A stretch of DNA of 64,000 nucleotides. Source: Paenibacillus silvestris. Its GTDB lineage: Bacteria > Bacillota > Bacilli > Paenibacillales > NBRC-103111. A program made the translations under genes and the position numbers. The stretch is taken from positions 310,001 to 374,000 of the forward strand of contig NZ_WTUZ01000039.1 of assembly GCF_009882985.1 (NCBI RefSeq), written 5' to 3'. Below the pieces are notes generated by a model. It had not been told where the DNA came from. It made no database searches and saw only the letters and a list, made by a program, of their open reading frames with translations. Each line of letters starts with the position of its first letter. The stretch's first letter is position 1. Below are positions 7,932 to 17,321 of this stretch, in pieces.

Positions 7932-9449
7932 GTGGTCAAAAACAGATTGCGTAAGGTAAACACGCTTGCAGCAACAGCAGTTTTAACTGTCTCATTAATT
8001 GGTTGTTCTTCCGCTCCAACTGCAAATTCCTCTTCCGGTGATTCGAAACCTGCTGCACCAATGGATTTAAGCGTCATGTTTTACACATCGGCTAATATTC
8101 AAATTACACATGACGACAATGAGGCTATTAAATTTTTGGAGAAAAAGTTTAACGTGAAGCTGACGATTATGGACACGCCAATCAATGATTACACCACCAA
8201 GCAAAACACGATCGTTGCCTCTGGCAGTATCCCTGATGTGATGGTCTGGAACGCATTCCCCGATGCGGCTTTAAGTGGGTATTTAAAGCAAGGGGCCTTC
8301 ATGCAATTAGATAAGTATATTGATAAAGCTCCTAATTTGAAAAAATACCCGCAAACGATTTGGGACAATGTGAAAGTAGACGGACATTTCTATATGATAC
8401 CGAGGGTGAGGCCGATCGTGCGTACAGGCGTCCTGATTCGGAAGGATTGGCTCGATAAACTGAATTTGCCTATTCCCAAAACGACGGATGACTTCGCTAA
8501 AGTGGCAGTTGCATTCACCAAAAATGATCCTGACGGCGACGGCAATGCAGATACGTATGGAATTGCCACAGATCCTAAACTATCGAATTTGGGCCCATTG
8601 TTTGGCGCCTTCGGAACAGGGAACGGCTGGTTGAAACAAGCAGATGGAACACTAATGAATGCATTTGTTACGCCAGGCATGAATCAGTCTCTTCAATTTT
8701 TACGGGATTTATATGCGCAAGGAGCTCTAAGTAAAGACTTCCCTGTACAACAAGGGAACACTCGGAAAGAAATTCAAAGCGGGAAAGCAGGGATTCTCCT
8801 AGAAAGCTATATCATTGACTACGCTCAGGATATTGCTGCACTGAAAAAAGTGGATCCAAAGGCGGAACTTATTTATATCGATCCTCCTGTAGGGCCGACT
8901 GGGATTAGTGGATATTTTGCTGGAAGTGGCAACGCAGCTGGCTGGGTTATACCTGCGACAGCCAAGCCCGAGAAGGTAGATAAGGTCCTAGAGATTATGA
9001 ACTGGGAAGCAAGTGAGGAAGGCTATCATTTCAATAAATACGGGATCGATGGCATTCATAACACCAAGAATGCGGACGGTACATTTACTACGAACGAGAA
9101 ATACATTAAAGACGATATTAAGGAATTAATCATGGTTTCACCATATGATGTCTATAGCTATACAGATACTGGAGCACCACTAGATATCCAAAAGGTTCAA
9201 CGTGATGCGCTGGATAAGAATAAGGACAAGGGAATTGCCCTAACGCTCCCATCCTACATCTCACCAACTCAAATACAGAAGAACGAAGAAATAAACAACA
9301 AGCTTAGATATGATTATTTTACAAGGATTATTACGGGGCAGCTGCCGGCAAATGCTTTCGATGAGTTTGTTACGAAATGGAAAGCGGGTGGCGGTGACCA
9401 AATCACGAAGGAAACCAACGAGTTTTATAAATCTCAGGGCAGTAAGTAG
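7932..9449 (+). CDS. Extracellular sugar-binding lipoprotein, LplA type (importer 2)
   Basis: The receptor of importer 2, 505 residues. The signal peptide ends in the lipobox LIGC with the lipidated cysteine at residue 25 and a Ser/Ala-rich linker after it. The mature sequence carries the family pattern IRKDWLDKLNLPIPKTTDDF and an EF-hand-like DPDGDGNADTYG loop. The start is GTG 7932, eight bases after AGGGGG; an overlapping ATG at 7930 is in another frame. The gene opens the operon, just downstream of a perfect cre-like box, and its two permeases follow. Confidence 0.9.
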   Translation: MVKNRLRKVNTLAATAVLTVSLIGCSSAPTANSSSGDSKPAAPMDLSVMFYTSANIQITHDDNEAIKFLEKKFNVKLTIMDTPINDYTTKQNTIVASGSIPDVMVWNAFPDAALSGYLKQGAFMQLDKYIDKAPNLKKYPQTIWDNVKVDGHFYMIPRVRPIVRTGVLIRKDWLDKLNLPIPKTTDDFAKVAVAFTKNDPDGDGNADTYGIATDPKLSNLGPLFGAFGTGNGWLKQADGTLMNAFVTPGMNQSLQFLRDLYAQGALSKDFPVQQGNTRKEIQSGKAGILLESYIIDYAQDIAALKKVDPKAELIYIDPPVGPTGISGYFAGSGNAAGWVIPATAKPEKVDKVLEIMNWEASEEGYHFNKYGIDGIHNTKNADGTFTTNEKYIKDDIKELIMVSPYDVYSYTDTGAPLDIQKVQRDALDKNKDKGIALTLPSYISPTQIQKNEEINNKLRYDYFTRIITGQLPANAFDEFVTKWKAGGGDQITKETNEFYKSQGSK

Positions 9450-9470
9450 GAGTATCGGGAGTTGACAAGT

Positions 9471-10427
9471 ATGAACCAAATATCAGGGCAATCCAGCTTA
9501 ACAGGGCCAATAACGAAGAAAGCAACGAAACGGAGATTTGTCTCTTTTTTTCAGGATTGGGATCTTTATTTGCTTGCCCTTCCTGGGATCGTCTATTTTC
9601 TTTTATTTAAATACTTGCCGATGTGGGGAATTCTAATTTCCTTCCAGGATTTCAGTCCTTTTATGGGGTTTTGGAAAAGTGAATGGGTTGGGTTTAAGCA
9701 CTTCCAGGAGCTTTTTGCTTATGATCATTTTTGGAACTTAATGAGAAACACGTTGTTAATTAGCTTTTATCAGCTGATCTTTTTCTTTCCAGTTCCCATT
9801 GTTCTTGCCCTAATGCTGCATGAAATAAGCAAAACATTTTTTAAAAAGTTGATACAGACGATCATTTATTTACCGCATTTTATTTCCTGGGTTGTTATTG
9901 CCTCACTAACGTTTGTCTTGTTGTCAGGCGGGGGAGTCGTTAATCATATCATTGAGGCAATGGGTGGAAAAACGATTAATTTCTTGTCTGAACCGGCAGC
10001 TTTTAGAACGCTGATTGTTATACAAGATGTTTGGAAAGAAGCCGGTTGGGGGACCATCATTTATTTAGCCGCACTCGCAGGTGTGGATCCACAACTGTAT
10101 GAAGCTGCGGTTATGGACGGAGCGAATCGTTGGAAACAGTTATGGCACATTACGCTGCCAACGATTCGCAGCACGATTATCATCCTGTTTCTATTACGTC
10201 TAGGACACATCATGGACGTTGGATTTGAGCAAATTTTCCTCATGTTAAATAGTTTGGTGCGAAATGTAGGAGATGTTTTCGAAACATTTGTCTATCAAAA
10301 AGGATTGGTTGAGGGGCAATTGAGCTTTTCTACGGCTGTTGGGCTATTCAAATCAATCATCAGTCTCATTGTTGTTGCTGTTGCAAATTGGTTGGTTAAA
10401 AAGGCTGGCGAAGATGGCATATATTGA
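9471..10427 (+). CDS. Carbohydrate ABC importer permease, LplB type (importer 2)
   Basis: A membrane subunit of about 318 residues with the LplB signatures LALPGIVYFLLFKYLPMWG, FQDFSPFMGF and the EAA loop (YEAAVMDGANR). It begins at ATG 9471, which has a GGGAG nine bases upstream; a TTG at 9462 extends the frame but is less likely. It follows the binding-protein gene by 21 bp. Near-identical motifs in importers 1, 3 and 5 show that these sets belong to one expanded family. Confidence 0.9.
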   Translation: MNQISGQSSLTGPITKKATKRRFVSFFQDWDLYLLALPGIVYFLLFKYLPMWGILISFQDFSPFMGFWKSEWVGFKHFQELFAYDHFWNLMRNTLLISFYQLIFFFPVPIVLALMLHEISKTFFKKLIQTIIYLPHFISWVVIASLTFVLLSGGGVVNHIIEAMGGKTINFLSEPAAFRTLIVIQDVWKEAGWGTIIYLAALAGVDPQLYEAAVMDGANRWKQLWHITLPTIRSTIIILFLLRLGHIMDVGFEQIFLMLNSLVRNVGDVFETFVYQKGLVEGQLSFSTAVGLFKSIISLIVVAVANWLVKKAGEDGIY

Positions 10428-10454
10428 GCAGGGAAGAATAAGGAGGAGGATAGC

Positions 10455-11333
10455 ATGATTCGAAATAGAGGGGTAGGCAGTCGGATTTTCGATAGTGCAA
10501 ACTATCTATCATTGTTCTTGGTAGCGATAATAACCTTTATTCCCTTCTATTATGTCATTGTCGCATCTCTATCACCAATCAAGCAGGTGCTTACGGAAAG
10601 CATTATTTTATGGCCTGAGAAGTTTACGCTTACGTCCTACCATATGATTCTTACTACACCGTCGTTTGTCAGAGCCCTGCTATTTACAATATTTATAACT
10701 GTGGTAGGGACAGCGATAAACATGTTGTTTACATCAACATTAGGTTACTCCTTGTCGAAGAAACGGTTTCGCGCGCGTAGAGCTATTTTGATGTTAATCG
10801 TCTTTTCGATGATGTTTAGCGGTGGGCTTATCCCAACTTACCTAGTTGTTAAGCAGCTCGGGATGATCAATAGCCTTTGGGCTTTAATGCTGCCGGGCGC
10901 CATCTCTGCTTTTAACCTGATTGTTTTGAAAAATTTCTTCGCAAGCATTCCGCAAGCGCTTGAAGATTCGGCAAGAATGGACGGCTGCAGCAACTTTGGG
11001 ATTTTTATGCGAATCGCACTCCCCTTGTCTTTGCCTGCGCTGGCGTCCTTTACCTTATTTTATGCCGTTGGGAATTGGAATCAGTTTTTCGCCGCAATCA
11101 TGTATATGAATAATTCACGTTATTGGACGCTGCAGGTCGTTCTAAGGCAGCTTGTCATCATTGGTGATTCCACAGGATATGGACAAGTCATCGATGATGC
11201 CAATAAAACAGCGTTTCCTGAAACATTGAAGTATGCGGCCATTGTGGTCGCCACGCTCCCCATTTTGATGGTGTATCCATTTTTGCAAAAATATTTTGTT
11301 AAAGGGGTATTAATGGGTTCGGTGAAAGAATAG
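10455..11333 (+). CDS. Carbohydrate ABC importer permease, YtcP/AraQ type (importer 2)
   Basis: The second membrane subunit, 292 residues. It shows the motifs GGLIPTYLVVKQLGMINSLW and LEDSARMDGCSN (EAA loop) and ends in KYFVKGVLMGSVKE as expected. ATG 10455 has an AGGAGGATAGC site. It lies 27 bp after the first permease and 44 bp before the oxidoreductase gene, in one operon. Confidence 0.92.
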   Translation: MIRNRGVGSRIFDSANYLSLFLVAIITFIPFYYVIVASLSPIKQVLTESIILWPEKFTLTSYHMILTTPSFVRALLFTIFITVVGTAINMLFTSTLGYSLSKKRFRARRAILMLIVFSMMFSGGLIPTYLVVKQLGMINSLWALMLPGAISAFNLIVLKNFFASIPQALEDSARMDGCSNFGIFMRIALPLSLPALASFTLFYAVGNWNQFFAAIMYMNNSRYWTLQVVLRQLVIIGDSTGYGQVIDDANKTAFPETLKYAAIVVATLPILMVYPFLQKYFVKGVLMGSVKE

Positions 11334-11377
11334 GAAGAACAAAAATTAGGTTGGCAGGATCTACAGGAGGAAAGAGT

Positions 11378-12400
11378 ATGTTGAAATTGGGCTTGATGGG
11401 CTGTGGAGTTGTTGCAAATTACGGGCATATTCCCACGATAATAAATTCGTCTACATTCGAGTTAGCAGCTATTTATGAACCAGTGGTTTCTCGAAAAGAG
11501 GAGCTGGAGAAGAAACATAATGTGCCAGTTTTTAGTGATGTTGAGCTGTTTTTCCAATCAGGAATTGATGCGGTAGTCATTACATCTCCAGCGCCTTCGC
11601 ATTATCAAAATGTACGCGATGCCGCACGTTATGGAAAGCATGTACTGTGTGAGAAACCGCTGGCCATGGATGATAAAGAGGCTGCTGAGATGATCGCCAT
11701 CATGGAAGAAGCGGGATTAATGTTGTTCACAGCCTTTGATTACCGATTCAGTCCCGTTGCTCAGCAGATTAAAACCATCGTTGATAATAAGGCGATCGGT
11801 GAGGTACGATCACTGAGGTTAAGTTATATCTGGAATAATCATGGCAAATATGTGGATCATGATCAAACCGCTCAGCAACTGAACGTAAGACGCGCTAACC
11901 GAATGTTCGAAGGCGGACCTATGGTTGACTGCGGTGTTCATCAGATTGACCTTGCCAGATGGTGGCTGAATTCGGATGTGCAGCTTCAGCATTCGGAAGG
12001 AGCTTGGGTGGACAATTATGAAGCTCCAGACCATATGTACCTCCATATGAAGCATGCCAACGATGTACATACGATGGTAGAAATCAGCTATTCTTATTGT
12101 TTTACGGCTAAGGAGCCAGTCTCACATTTTATTTATGAATTGATCGGGACTGACGGAGTTATTCGTTATGATCGTGAATCCAAATTATTTGAGATGCGGA
12201 ATGTGGCCGGCACAACACGGTTTCCTTTTGCCCCAGAAAAGAATTTCAAGGGCATGTACGAAGCTTTCGCCCTAGCACTTGAAACCGGTCAAAAGGGTGA
12301 TATGCCGACTGGCATAGATGGGCTCATCGCAACCCGTATCGCTCGTAAGGCAACAAACGAACTCATTCAGAAACAGGCGAATTTGCAGGTAATTGAATAG
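11378..12400 (+). CDS. Gfo/Idh/MocA-family NAD(P)-dependent oxidoreductase
   Basis: A cytoplasmic dehydrogenase of about 340 residues that should oxidise or reduce a sugar or polyol. The N-terminal Rossmann fold begins with GLMGCGVVANYGHIP. The nicotinamide-binding signature CEKPLAMD follows, and the second domain has GGPMVDCGVHQIDLARWW, the usual position of the catalytic Asp/His. ATG 11378 follows AGGAGG by seven bases; an upstream extension to 11351 has no ribosome binding site. As the last gene of importer 2 it probably acts on the imported sugar. Its stop codon is only 6 bp from the end of the convergent AraC gene, and no terminator separates them. Confidence 0.88.
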   Translation: MLKLGLMGCGVVANYGHIPTIINSSTFELAAIYEPVVSRKEELEKKHNVPVFSDVELFFQSGIDAVVITSPAPSHYQNVRDAARYGKHVLCEKPLAMDDKEAAEMIAIMEEAGLMLFTAFDYRFSPVAQQIKTIVDNKAIGEVRSLRLSYIWNNHGKYVDHDQTAQQLNVRRANRMFEGGPMVDCGVHQIDLARWWLNSDVQLQHSEGAWVDNYEAPDHMYLHMKHANDVHTMVEISYSYCFTAKEPVSHFIYELIGTDGVIRYDRESKLFEMRNVAGTTRFPFAPEKNFKGMYEAFALALETGQKGDMPTGIDGLIATRIARKATNELIQKQANLQVIE

Positions 12401-12406
12401 CGAGTC

Positions 12407-13288
12407 TTAAACGAACGATGACGGCTTTTGTATACGCCTTTTGCGGAATTCAGAAGGCGTATACGCGTTATATCGCTTAAAAATACGAATGAACATATTG
12501 ACATTCGGAAAGCCGGATTGCACGCCGACATCGGCAATATTCAGCGATTCGGTAAGCAATAGATGCTCAGCTGTTTTAATTCGTCTTAAATGAAGATAGT
12601 CTACAAAGGACATGCCAATGCACTGTTGAAAGTATTTAATAAAATAGTGATATTCCAAATGTACGAGATGGAGGATATCCTGAATCCGAATCGGATTACG
12701 ATAATGTAAATCAATATAATCTAGTACTGGCTTGAGACGCTGCCAATCCGCTGGTGATATCGGAGGAGAGGATGGAGAATGACGTATGAGCAGGGAGAGC
12801 AGCTGCTTGAAGGCACCGCTTATCGCCAATTCGTAACCAGGCTCCATATGGCTTGCCTCTTGGTAAACTTGGACTAACAGATGGAAAATAGTGTCCTTAA
12901 CAGATTGATTGTTTGCCAATACTTCGTTGATGCGATCCAGTGGATCCGATAATTCTAACAAAATTGGAGAGAAGTCCTTGGTGTACGGATCTAATTGTGC
13001 CGTCATGTCCAACTGCAAGACAATTTGTTTGACTAACTTCTGTCTACGGGTACGGTGTAACCGGGAAGATCCGATGATTAACAAGTCTTGATCTTGTAAA
13101 TGATAAATCGTGTCTACCGTTTCAACTTGCATAGCACCTTCGAATAGCAGAATGATCTCTATTTCTTTATGATAGTGCCACGGGTTCCAAGGGAGCGAAG
13201 GCAATGGCTCTAACGTAATGTCCCATATTTTGTAGCGCAGTAAGGGATGATGGTAATTAACGTGTTCATTCTTTGCGTTTTCTTCCAC
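12407..13288 (-). CDS. AraC-family regulator with N-terminal cupin domain
   Basis: A cytoplasmic regulator of about 293 residues. The N-terminal half has a cupin-like pattern (WHYHKEIEIILLFEGAMQVE) that would bind a small sugar. The C-terminal half is an AraC DNA-binding domain (IQDILHLVHLEYHYFIKYFQQ and IADVGVQSGFPNVNMFIRIFK). The start is GTG 13288, seven bases after GGAGG; the frame extends to 13351 but without a ribosome binding site. It is convergent with the importer 2 operon and divergent from importer 3, so it may control either. Its own promoter overlaps a cre-like box. Confidence 0.88.
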   Translation of the reverse strand: MEENAKNEHVNYHHPLLRYKIWDITLEPLPSLPWNPWHYHKEIEIILLFEGAMQVETVDTIYHLQDQDLLIIGSSRLHRTRRQKLVKQIVLQLDMTAQLDPYTKDFSPILLELSDPLDRINEVLANNQSVKDTIFHLLVQVYQEASHMEPGYELAISGAFKQLLSLLIRHSPSSPPISPADWQRLKPVLDYIDLHYRNPIRIQDILHLVHLEYHYFIKYFQQCIGMSFVDYLHLRRIKTAEHLLLTESLNIADVGVQSGFPNVNMFIRIFKRYNAYTPSEFRKRRIQKPSSFV

Positions 13289-13335
13289 ATTCGTTCCTCC
13301 AACATTTCTGATTATTTGGATATAGGGTGACATGC

Positions 13336-13382
13336 AAGTAAGCGCTATCACGATTTTAGCATAGATACTAGGAGATCACCAA
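13336..13382 (-). promoter_or_regulatory. Promoter of the cupin-AraC gene with a cre-like box at the start point
   Basis: Read on the minus strand, TTGGTG (13382-13377), an 18-bp spacer and TAAAAT (13358-13353) form a plausible sigma-A promoter. The sequence 13336-13350, AAGTAAGCGCTATCA on the plus strand, matches the cre consensus at 14 of 15 positions. It lies right behind the -10 box, across the expected start point. This suggests CcpA repression of the regulator gene. Confidence 0.5.
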
Positions 13383-13403
13383 GTCGAATATAGTTAGTTC
13401 CGT

Positions 13404-13439
13404 AACGCCTGTTGATTCCTAACAGGCGTTCTTTATTTT
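13404..13439 (+). terminator. Strong hairpin terminator between divergent genes
   Basis: AACGCCTGTT (13404-13413) pairs perfectly with AACAGGCGTT (13421-13430), with a 7-base loop and then CTTTATTTT. No plus-strand gene ends just upstream. It may stop transcripts that run out of the importer 2 operon across the AraC gene, or act in the leader of importer 3. Confidence 0.75.
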
Positions 13440-13500
13440 GGCGCAAAAGCCTTATGCACCAAGGGTTGCGGAAATAGGTTTGTGTACGGAATTTAGTTTA

Positions 13501-13530
13501 TTGTGTTGTTTGCTGCGCTCCGCGTATAGT
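13501..13530 (+). promoter_or_regulatory. Possible promoter of the importer 3 operon
   Basis: TTGTGT (13501-13506), an 18-bp spacer and TATAGT (13525-13530) lie 86 bp upstream of the first permease start. The -10 region with its flank (TATAGTGTTGTTAG) resembles that of the linked AraC gene at 17280. The -35 box is only a fair match. Confidence 0.35.
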
Positions 13531-13616
13531 GTTGTTAGCCGCCTGGACCAGTACGGTCAGGGAAAGAGGCAGCAGAGAAAGCTGCTTAGCAAGACAAAGA
13601 GAAAGCAGGGATGCAC

Positions 13617-14573
13617 ATGGACCAAAGTGTTACACAAACGAAGTCGCCATCCATCCAGGCAGCCGTGAGGCGTCGACGGGTAGCGGGATTAATGAAGGAT
13701 TATCAACTATATGCCTTACTTGTTTTACCAATTGCCTATTTCCTTATATTTAAGTATGTTCCGATGTATGGGGCGGCGATTGCGTTCCAGGATTACAGTA
13801 TTTTTCAAGGAGTTACAGGCAGCAGATGGATCGGGTTCGATAATTTCCGCGAGTTATTTGCAATGAGCCAGTTCTATCAGGTTGTCAGAAATACGCTTCT
13901 GCTGAATTTCCTGGATTTATTTTTTTCGTTTCCTGCTCCTATCCTATTGGCGATTTTGCTAAATGAACTACGAACCATGTGGTTTAAAAAGGTAGCGCAA
14001 ACGATTCTATACCTGCCTCACTTTATTTCATGGATCATCATTGGCGGGCTCGTGTACCAAATGTTTGCTACAAAAGGTGGTCTCGTTAACAATCTGATTG
14101 AACATCTCGGTTTGCCGGCAGTCCCATTCTTAACGGAGAAAAATCATTGGCTTCTCGTGTATTTGGGAACGGGGATTTGGCAAAGTGCCGGTTGGGGAAC
14201 CATCATTTACTTGGCGGCATTAACCGGTATCAATAAGGAGCTTTACGAAGCTTCCGAGGTGGACGGGGCAGGAAGATGGAAGAAGGTTTGGCACATTACG
14301 CTGCCAGGTATTCGGTCGACCATCGTAGTCATGCTGATTATGCAGCTGGGTCATATCATGACCATCGGTTTCGAGCGTCCCTTCGTCATGAGCAATCCTC
14401 TCGTTATGGATTATGCGGAAGTCATCTCTACCTTTGTGTACAAGGCTGGTCTGCAATCAGCGCAGTTCTCGTTGGCAACCGCTATGGGCTTGTTCCAAGC
14501 GCTGGTAGGACTTATCTTCGTGGTCTTGGCGAATACGATTGCCAAACGATTCGGAGAGCAAGGATTATGGTAG
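13617..14573 (+). CDS. Carbohydrate ABC importer permease, LplB type (importer 3)
   Basis: A membrane subunit of about 318 residues. It shows ALLVLPIAYFLIFKYVPMYG, FQDYSIFQGVTGSRWIGF and the EAA loop (YEASEVDGAGR), with about six hydrophobic helices. ATG 13617 (MDQSVTQT) is preferred because AGGG lies six bases upstream; ATG 13611 is too close to it. It opens an operon of permease, permease and binding protein in the same order as importers 1 and 5. Confidence 0.9.
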   Translation: MDQSVTQTKSPSIQAAVRRRRVAGLMKDYQLYALLVLPIAYFLIFKYVPMYGAAIAFQDYSIFQGVTGSRWIGFDNFRELFAMSQFYQVVRNTLLLNFLDLFFSFPAPILLAILLNELRTMWFKKVAQTILYLPHFISWIIIGGLVYQMFATKGGLVNNLIEHLGLPAVPFLTEKNHWLLVYLGTGIWQSAGWGTIIYLAALTGINKELYEASEVDGAGRWKKVWHITLPGIRSTIVVMLIMQLGHIMTIGFERPFVMSNPLVMDYAEVISTFVYKAGLQSAQFSLATAMGLFQALVGLIFVVLANTIAKRFGEQGLW

Positions 14574-14584
14574 GAGGAAACAGT

Positions 14585-15472
14585 ATGAACAACGCTGTAT
14601 TGCGGAAAACGAAGAAGTTTCGGCTTATAGACGCTATGATTATGTTGATTATCGGGGTGGCGCTCCTCATCTGTCTGCTGCCGTTCCTTCACATTATCTC
14701 GATCTCGTTAAGCTCCAAGCATGCCATCTTGTCCGATCTCGTCACCATTTTCCCAAGGGAAATAGACTTTCATGCGTATGAAATTGTATTTACGGATACG
14801 AGAATGCTGAAATCGATGGGGTTGACCATCGTGTTAACGGTTACCTATACAGTCGTGAGCATGGTGATGAGCATCTGTGCTGCATATCCGCTGACGAAAG
14901 AACGTCTGAAGGGCAGAAAAGTGTTTATGCTGCTAATCGTCTTTACGATGTTCTTCAGTGGTGGATTAATTCCCGAATATTTGCTGGTGAAGCAGCTTGG
15001 AATGCTGGATAATCTTGCATCACTGATCGTACCAGGTATGATCTCAGCTTTTAATTTAATCATTTTACGTTCGTTCTTCTCATCGGTACCCGTTAGCTTG
15101 GAGGAATCCGCCTACTTGGACGGAAGTTCACACATAGGGACTCTCATTCGCATCGTACTACCGCTTTCCTTGCCGGCGCTAGCGACACTTAGTTTATTTT
15201 ATGCGGTATCTCGGTGGAACGGCTTTATGGACGCACTCTTCTATATCACTCATGCGGATATGTATCCCATACAGCTCAAGCTGTATCAAGTCGTTATGAA
15301 CAGCATGGTTACGGATTTGACAGCGCAAGAAGGCGCCTCCCAAATCGAGTCTGTTCCAGAGAGTATCAAGGCCGCGAGCATCATGTTCGCTACTACGCCA
15401 ATCTTAATCGTGTATCCGTGGCTGCAGCGATATTTCGTCTCCGGAATTATGATAGGAGCAGTGAAGGGCTAA
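14585..15472 (+). CDS. Carbohydrate ABC importer permease, YtcP/AraQ type (importer 3)
   Basis: The second membrane subunit, about 295 residues, starting at ATG 14585 behind a TAGGAGGAAACAGT site that overlaps the previous stop codon, which suggests translational coupling. It has GGLIPEYLLVKQLGMLDNLA, the EAA loop (LEESAYLDGSSH) and the end RYFVSGIMIGAVKG. The frame is open further upstream, but that part overlaps the first permease and is not native. Confidence 0.92.
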   Translation: MNNAVLRKTKKFRLIDAMIMLIIGVALLICLLPFLHIISISLSSKHAILSDLVTIFPREIDFHAYEIVFTDTRMLKSMGLTIVLTVTYTVVSMVMSICAAYPLTKERLKGRKVFMLLIVFTMFFSGGLIPEYLLVKQLGMLDNLASLIVPGMISAFNLIILRSFFSSVPVSLEESAYLDGSSHIGTLIRIVLPLSLPALATLSLFYAVSRWNGFMDALFYITHADMYPIQLKLYQVVMNSMVTDLTAQEGASQIESVPESIKAASIMFATTPILIVYPWLQRYFVSGIMIGAVKG

Positions 15473-15543
15473 CCTTGGTTACTGCCTCTGACATGCCAGG
15501 AGGTTAACATATACGACTTACCATTTTGAAAGGGGTTACTACA

Positions 15544-17145
15544 ATGAACAAAAAGCAACGCCAATGGTTTGGTGCTTCAACCGCTCTACTGGTTTTGACT
15601 GGAATGCTGTCAGCCTGCTCGAGCGCCTCTAAAGAAGCTTCATCAAGCCCTTCTGGGGCAGCTGCAGCAAACGGTGCAAGCAAAGAGACCGTCACACTGA
15701 AAGTCGAAATGTTCGACCGGGGAAATGCACCTGCAGGAGCAGGTTCCGTCGATAATAACTTCTGGACACAATGGATTCAGAAAAACTTCGGTGATCCGAA
15801 CAATATCAAAATGCAGTTCATTCCAGTTCCGCGTAATCAAGAGGTAGATAAACTCAATGTGCTTATGGCATCTGGCGATGCTCCGGATGTTGTGTTTACG
15901 TATGATACGAATACCATTAACAATTATGTCAAAAATGGCGGTTTGACGGATCTTGGCAAGCTGCTCGAAGATAATGGTCCGAACCTGAAGAAGTTCCTTG
16001 GTCAGGAAGTATTGAATTATGGTATTTTTAGCGGCAAGCAGTATACAGTTCCTGCAAAAAGACCTTTGCAATATGCGCATACCTCCTATATTCGCAAGGA
16101 TTGGCTGGATAAGCTGGGCATGCCAATTCCGAAGACCACAGAAGAATTTTACAAAACAATGAAAGCCTTTAAAGAGAAAGATCCAGGACAAACTGGCGGC
16201 AAAGTGATTCCTTTCGATTTCAGCGCGATGAACGGTACGAACATCAGTACACCAGGGATTCTGATCAGTTCATTCGTCAAGAAAATTTCGGAAGAAGATT
16301 TCTATGCAACGCCTGAGCTGCTGAAGCCCGGCTATAAAGAAGGCGTTCAGTTCTTGAATAAGTTGAACCAAGAGGGTCTGATTAATCCGGACTTCGCACT
16401 GGATAAAGACGGCAAAAATTTCGAGAAGGATGTATCGAACGGTTTAGTCGGCGCTTTCACTGCACTGGCTGCCCACCCCAATTTAATGGGGACAGGCAAT
16501 GTTCTCGACTCGCTCAAGAAGAATGTGCCGAGCGCAGAGTATGTGGCCATGGATCCGTTCACGAATGAAGAGGGCAAGCATCCGAAAGCGATATACGATC
16601 CGATTGGCGCTTACCTGATGGTTCCGAAGTCGAGTAAGCATGCAGCAGAAGCCATTAAGTATTTGGACTGGATGTCGAAGCCCGATGTCTTGTTCACACT
16701 GCAAAATGGTATTGAAGGCCAGCATTATACGCTTGAAAATGGATTCCCAAAAACGATAACAACGGATGAAGCGAAGAAAACGTTCTACAACAACGTCGAT
16801 ATCGCGATGATTAGCAACGGGAAAGATTTCGGATCTCCGGATAAAAATATCGAGGCCGCCGCCATTCAATTCCCTAATTATAAAGAATTGGCCAAACAAA
16901 CGATTAACAACGCCTTAAATGACGGTTACACCAATCCGCGATTCGATCGTCCGATCGAGTCTGAGATCAAAAATAGCAAAACGCTAGGTGACAAAGCCCA
17001 GGAAGCCGTCGTCAAAAGTGTCTTAGCTAAGCCGGAAGAATTCAGCAAAACATTCGATGCCATCACCGCAGAATATCTGAAAATAGGCGGCCAAGCCGTA
17101 ATCGATGAAAAACGAGCGGCTTATAAAGAAATGAAGAAAAAATAA
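15544..17145 (+). CDS. Extracellular sugar-binding lipoprotein, LplA type (importer 3)
   Basis: The receptor of importer 3, 533 residues. The signal peptide ends in the lipobox LSAC with the cysteine at residue 25, followed by a Ser/Ala-rich linker. It contains IRKDWLDKLGMPIPKTTEEF as in the related receptors. ATG 15544 has an AAGGGG site eight bases away. A strong terminator (17153-17194) follows, so the operon ends here and the AraC gene downstream has its own promoter. Confidence 0.9.
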   Translation: MNKKQRQWFGASTALLVLTGMLSACSSASKEASSSPSGAAAANGASKETVTLKVEMFDRGNAPAGAGSVDNNFWTQWIQKNFGDPNNIKMQFIPVPRNQEVDKLNVLMASGDAPDVVFTYDTNTINNYVKNGGLTDLGKLLEDNGPNLKKFLGQEVLNYGIFSGKQYTVPAKRPLQYAHTSYIRKDWLDKLGMPIPKTTEEFYKTMKAFKEKDPGQTGGKVIPFDFSAMNGTNISTPGILISSFVKKISEEDFYATPELLKPGYKEGVQFLNKLNQEGLINPDFALDKDGKNFEKDVSNGLVGAFTALAAHPNLMGTGNVLDSLKKNVPSAEYVAMDPFTNEEGKHPKAIYDPIGAYLMVPKSSKHAAEAIKYLDWMSKPDVLFTLQNGIEGQHYTLENGFPKTITTDEAKKTFYNNVDIAMISNGKDFGSPDKNIEAAAIQFPNYKELAKQTINNALNDGYTNPRFDRPIESEIKNSKTLGDKAQEAVVKSVLAKPEEFSKTFDAITAEYLKIGGQAVIDEKRAAYKEMKKK

Positions 17146-17152
17146 GAGGATT

Positions 17153-17194
17153 CAGCTGGCACCCTTGTGTGATTGGGGAACCAGCTGTTTTTTT
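17153..17194 (+). terminator. Rho-independent terminator after importer 3
   Basis: CAGCTGG (17153-17159) pairs with CCAGCTG (17181-17187), with partial inner pairing, followed by seven T residues. Confidence 0.88.
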
Positions 17195-17256
17195 GCTTGG
17201 TTTTGTGTTGGAAATCAGCATTTCTGAAATAAGTTTAGGTGACAGAAATCAGTTTA

Positions 17257-17285
17257 TTGCAGCAAGTTAGGCTGGCTTGTATAGT
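17257..17285 (+). promoter_or_regulatory. Sigma-A-type promoter of the second membrane AraC gene
   Basis: TTGCAG (17257-17262), a 17-bp spacer and TATAGT (17280-17285) lie just after the importer 3 terminator and 36 bp before the AraC start codon. Box quality and spacing are good. Confidence 0.6.
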
Positions 17286-17321
17286 GTTAGTAGTAAAAGC
17301 TGGCAAACAGGGTGAGTTAAG

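Noticed and set aside
12431-12462. 10-bp inverted repeat resembling a terminator
   Set aside because: It is inside the coding end of the AraC gene and has no T-run on the plus strand.
14276-14584. Upstream extension of the importer 3 second permease
   Set aside because: The extra 103 codons overlap the first permease gene in another frame; ATG 14585 has a strong ribosome binding site and gives the family length.
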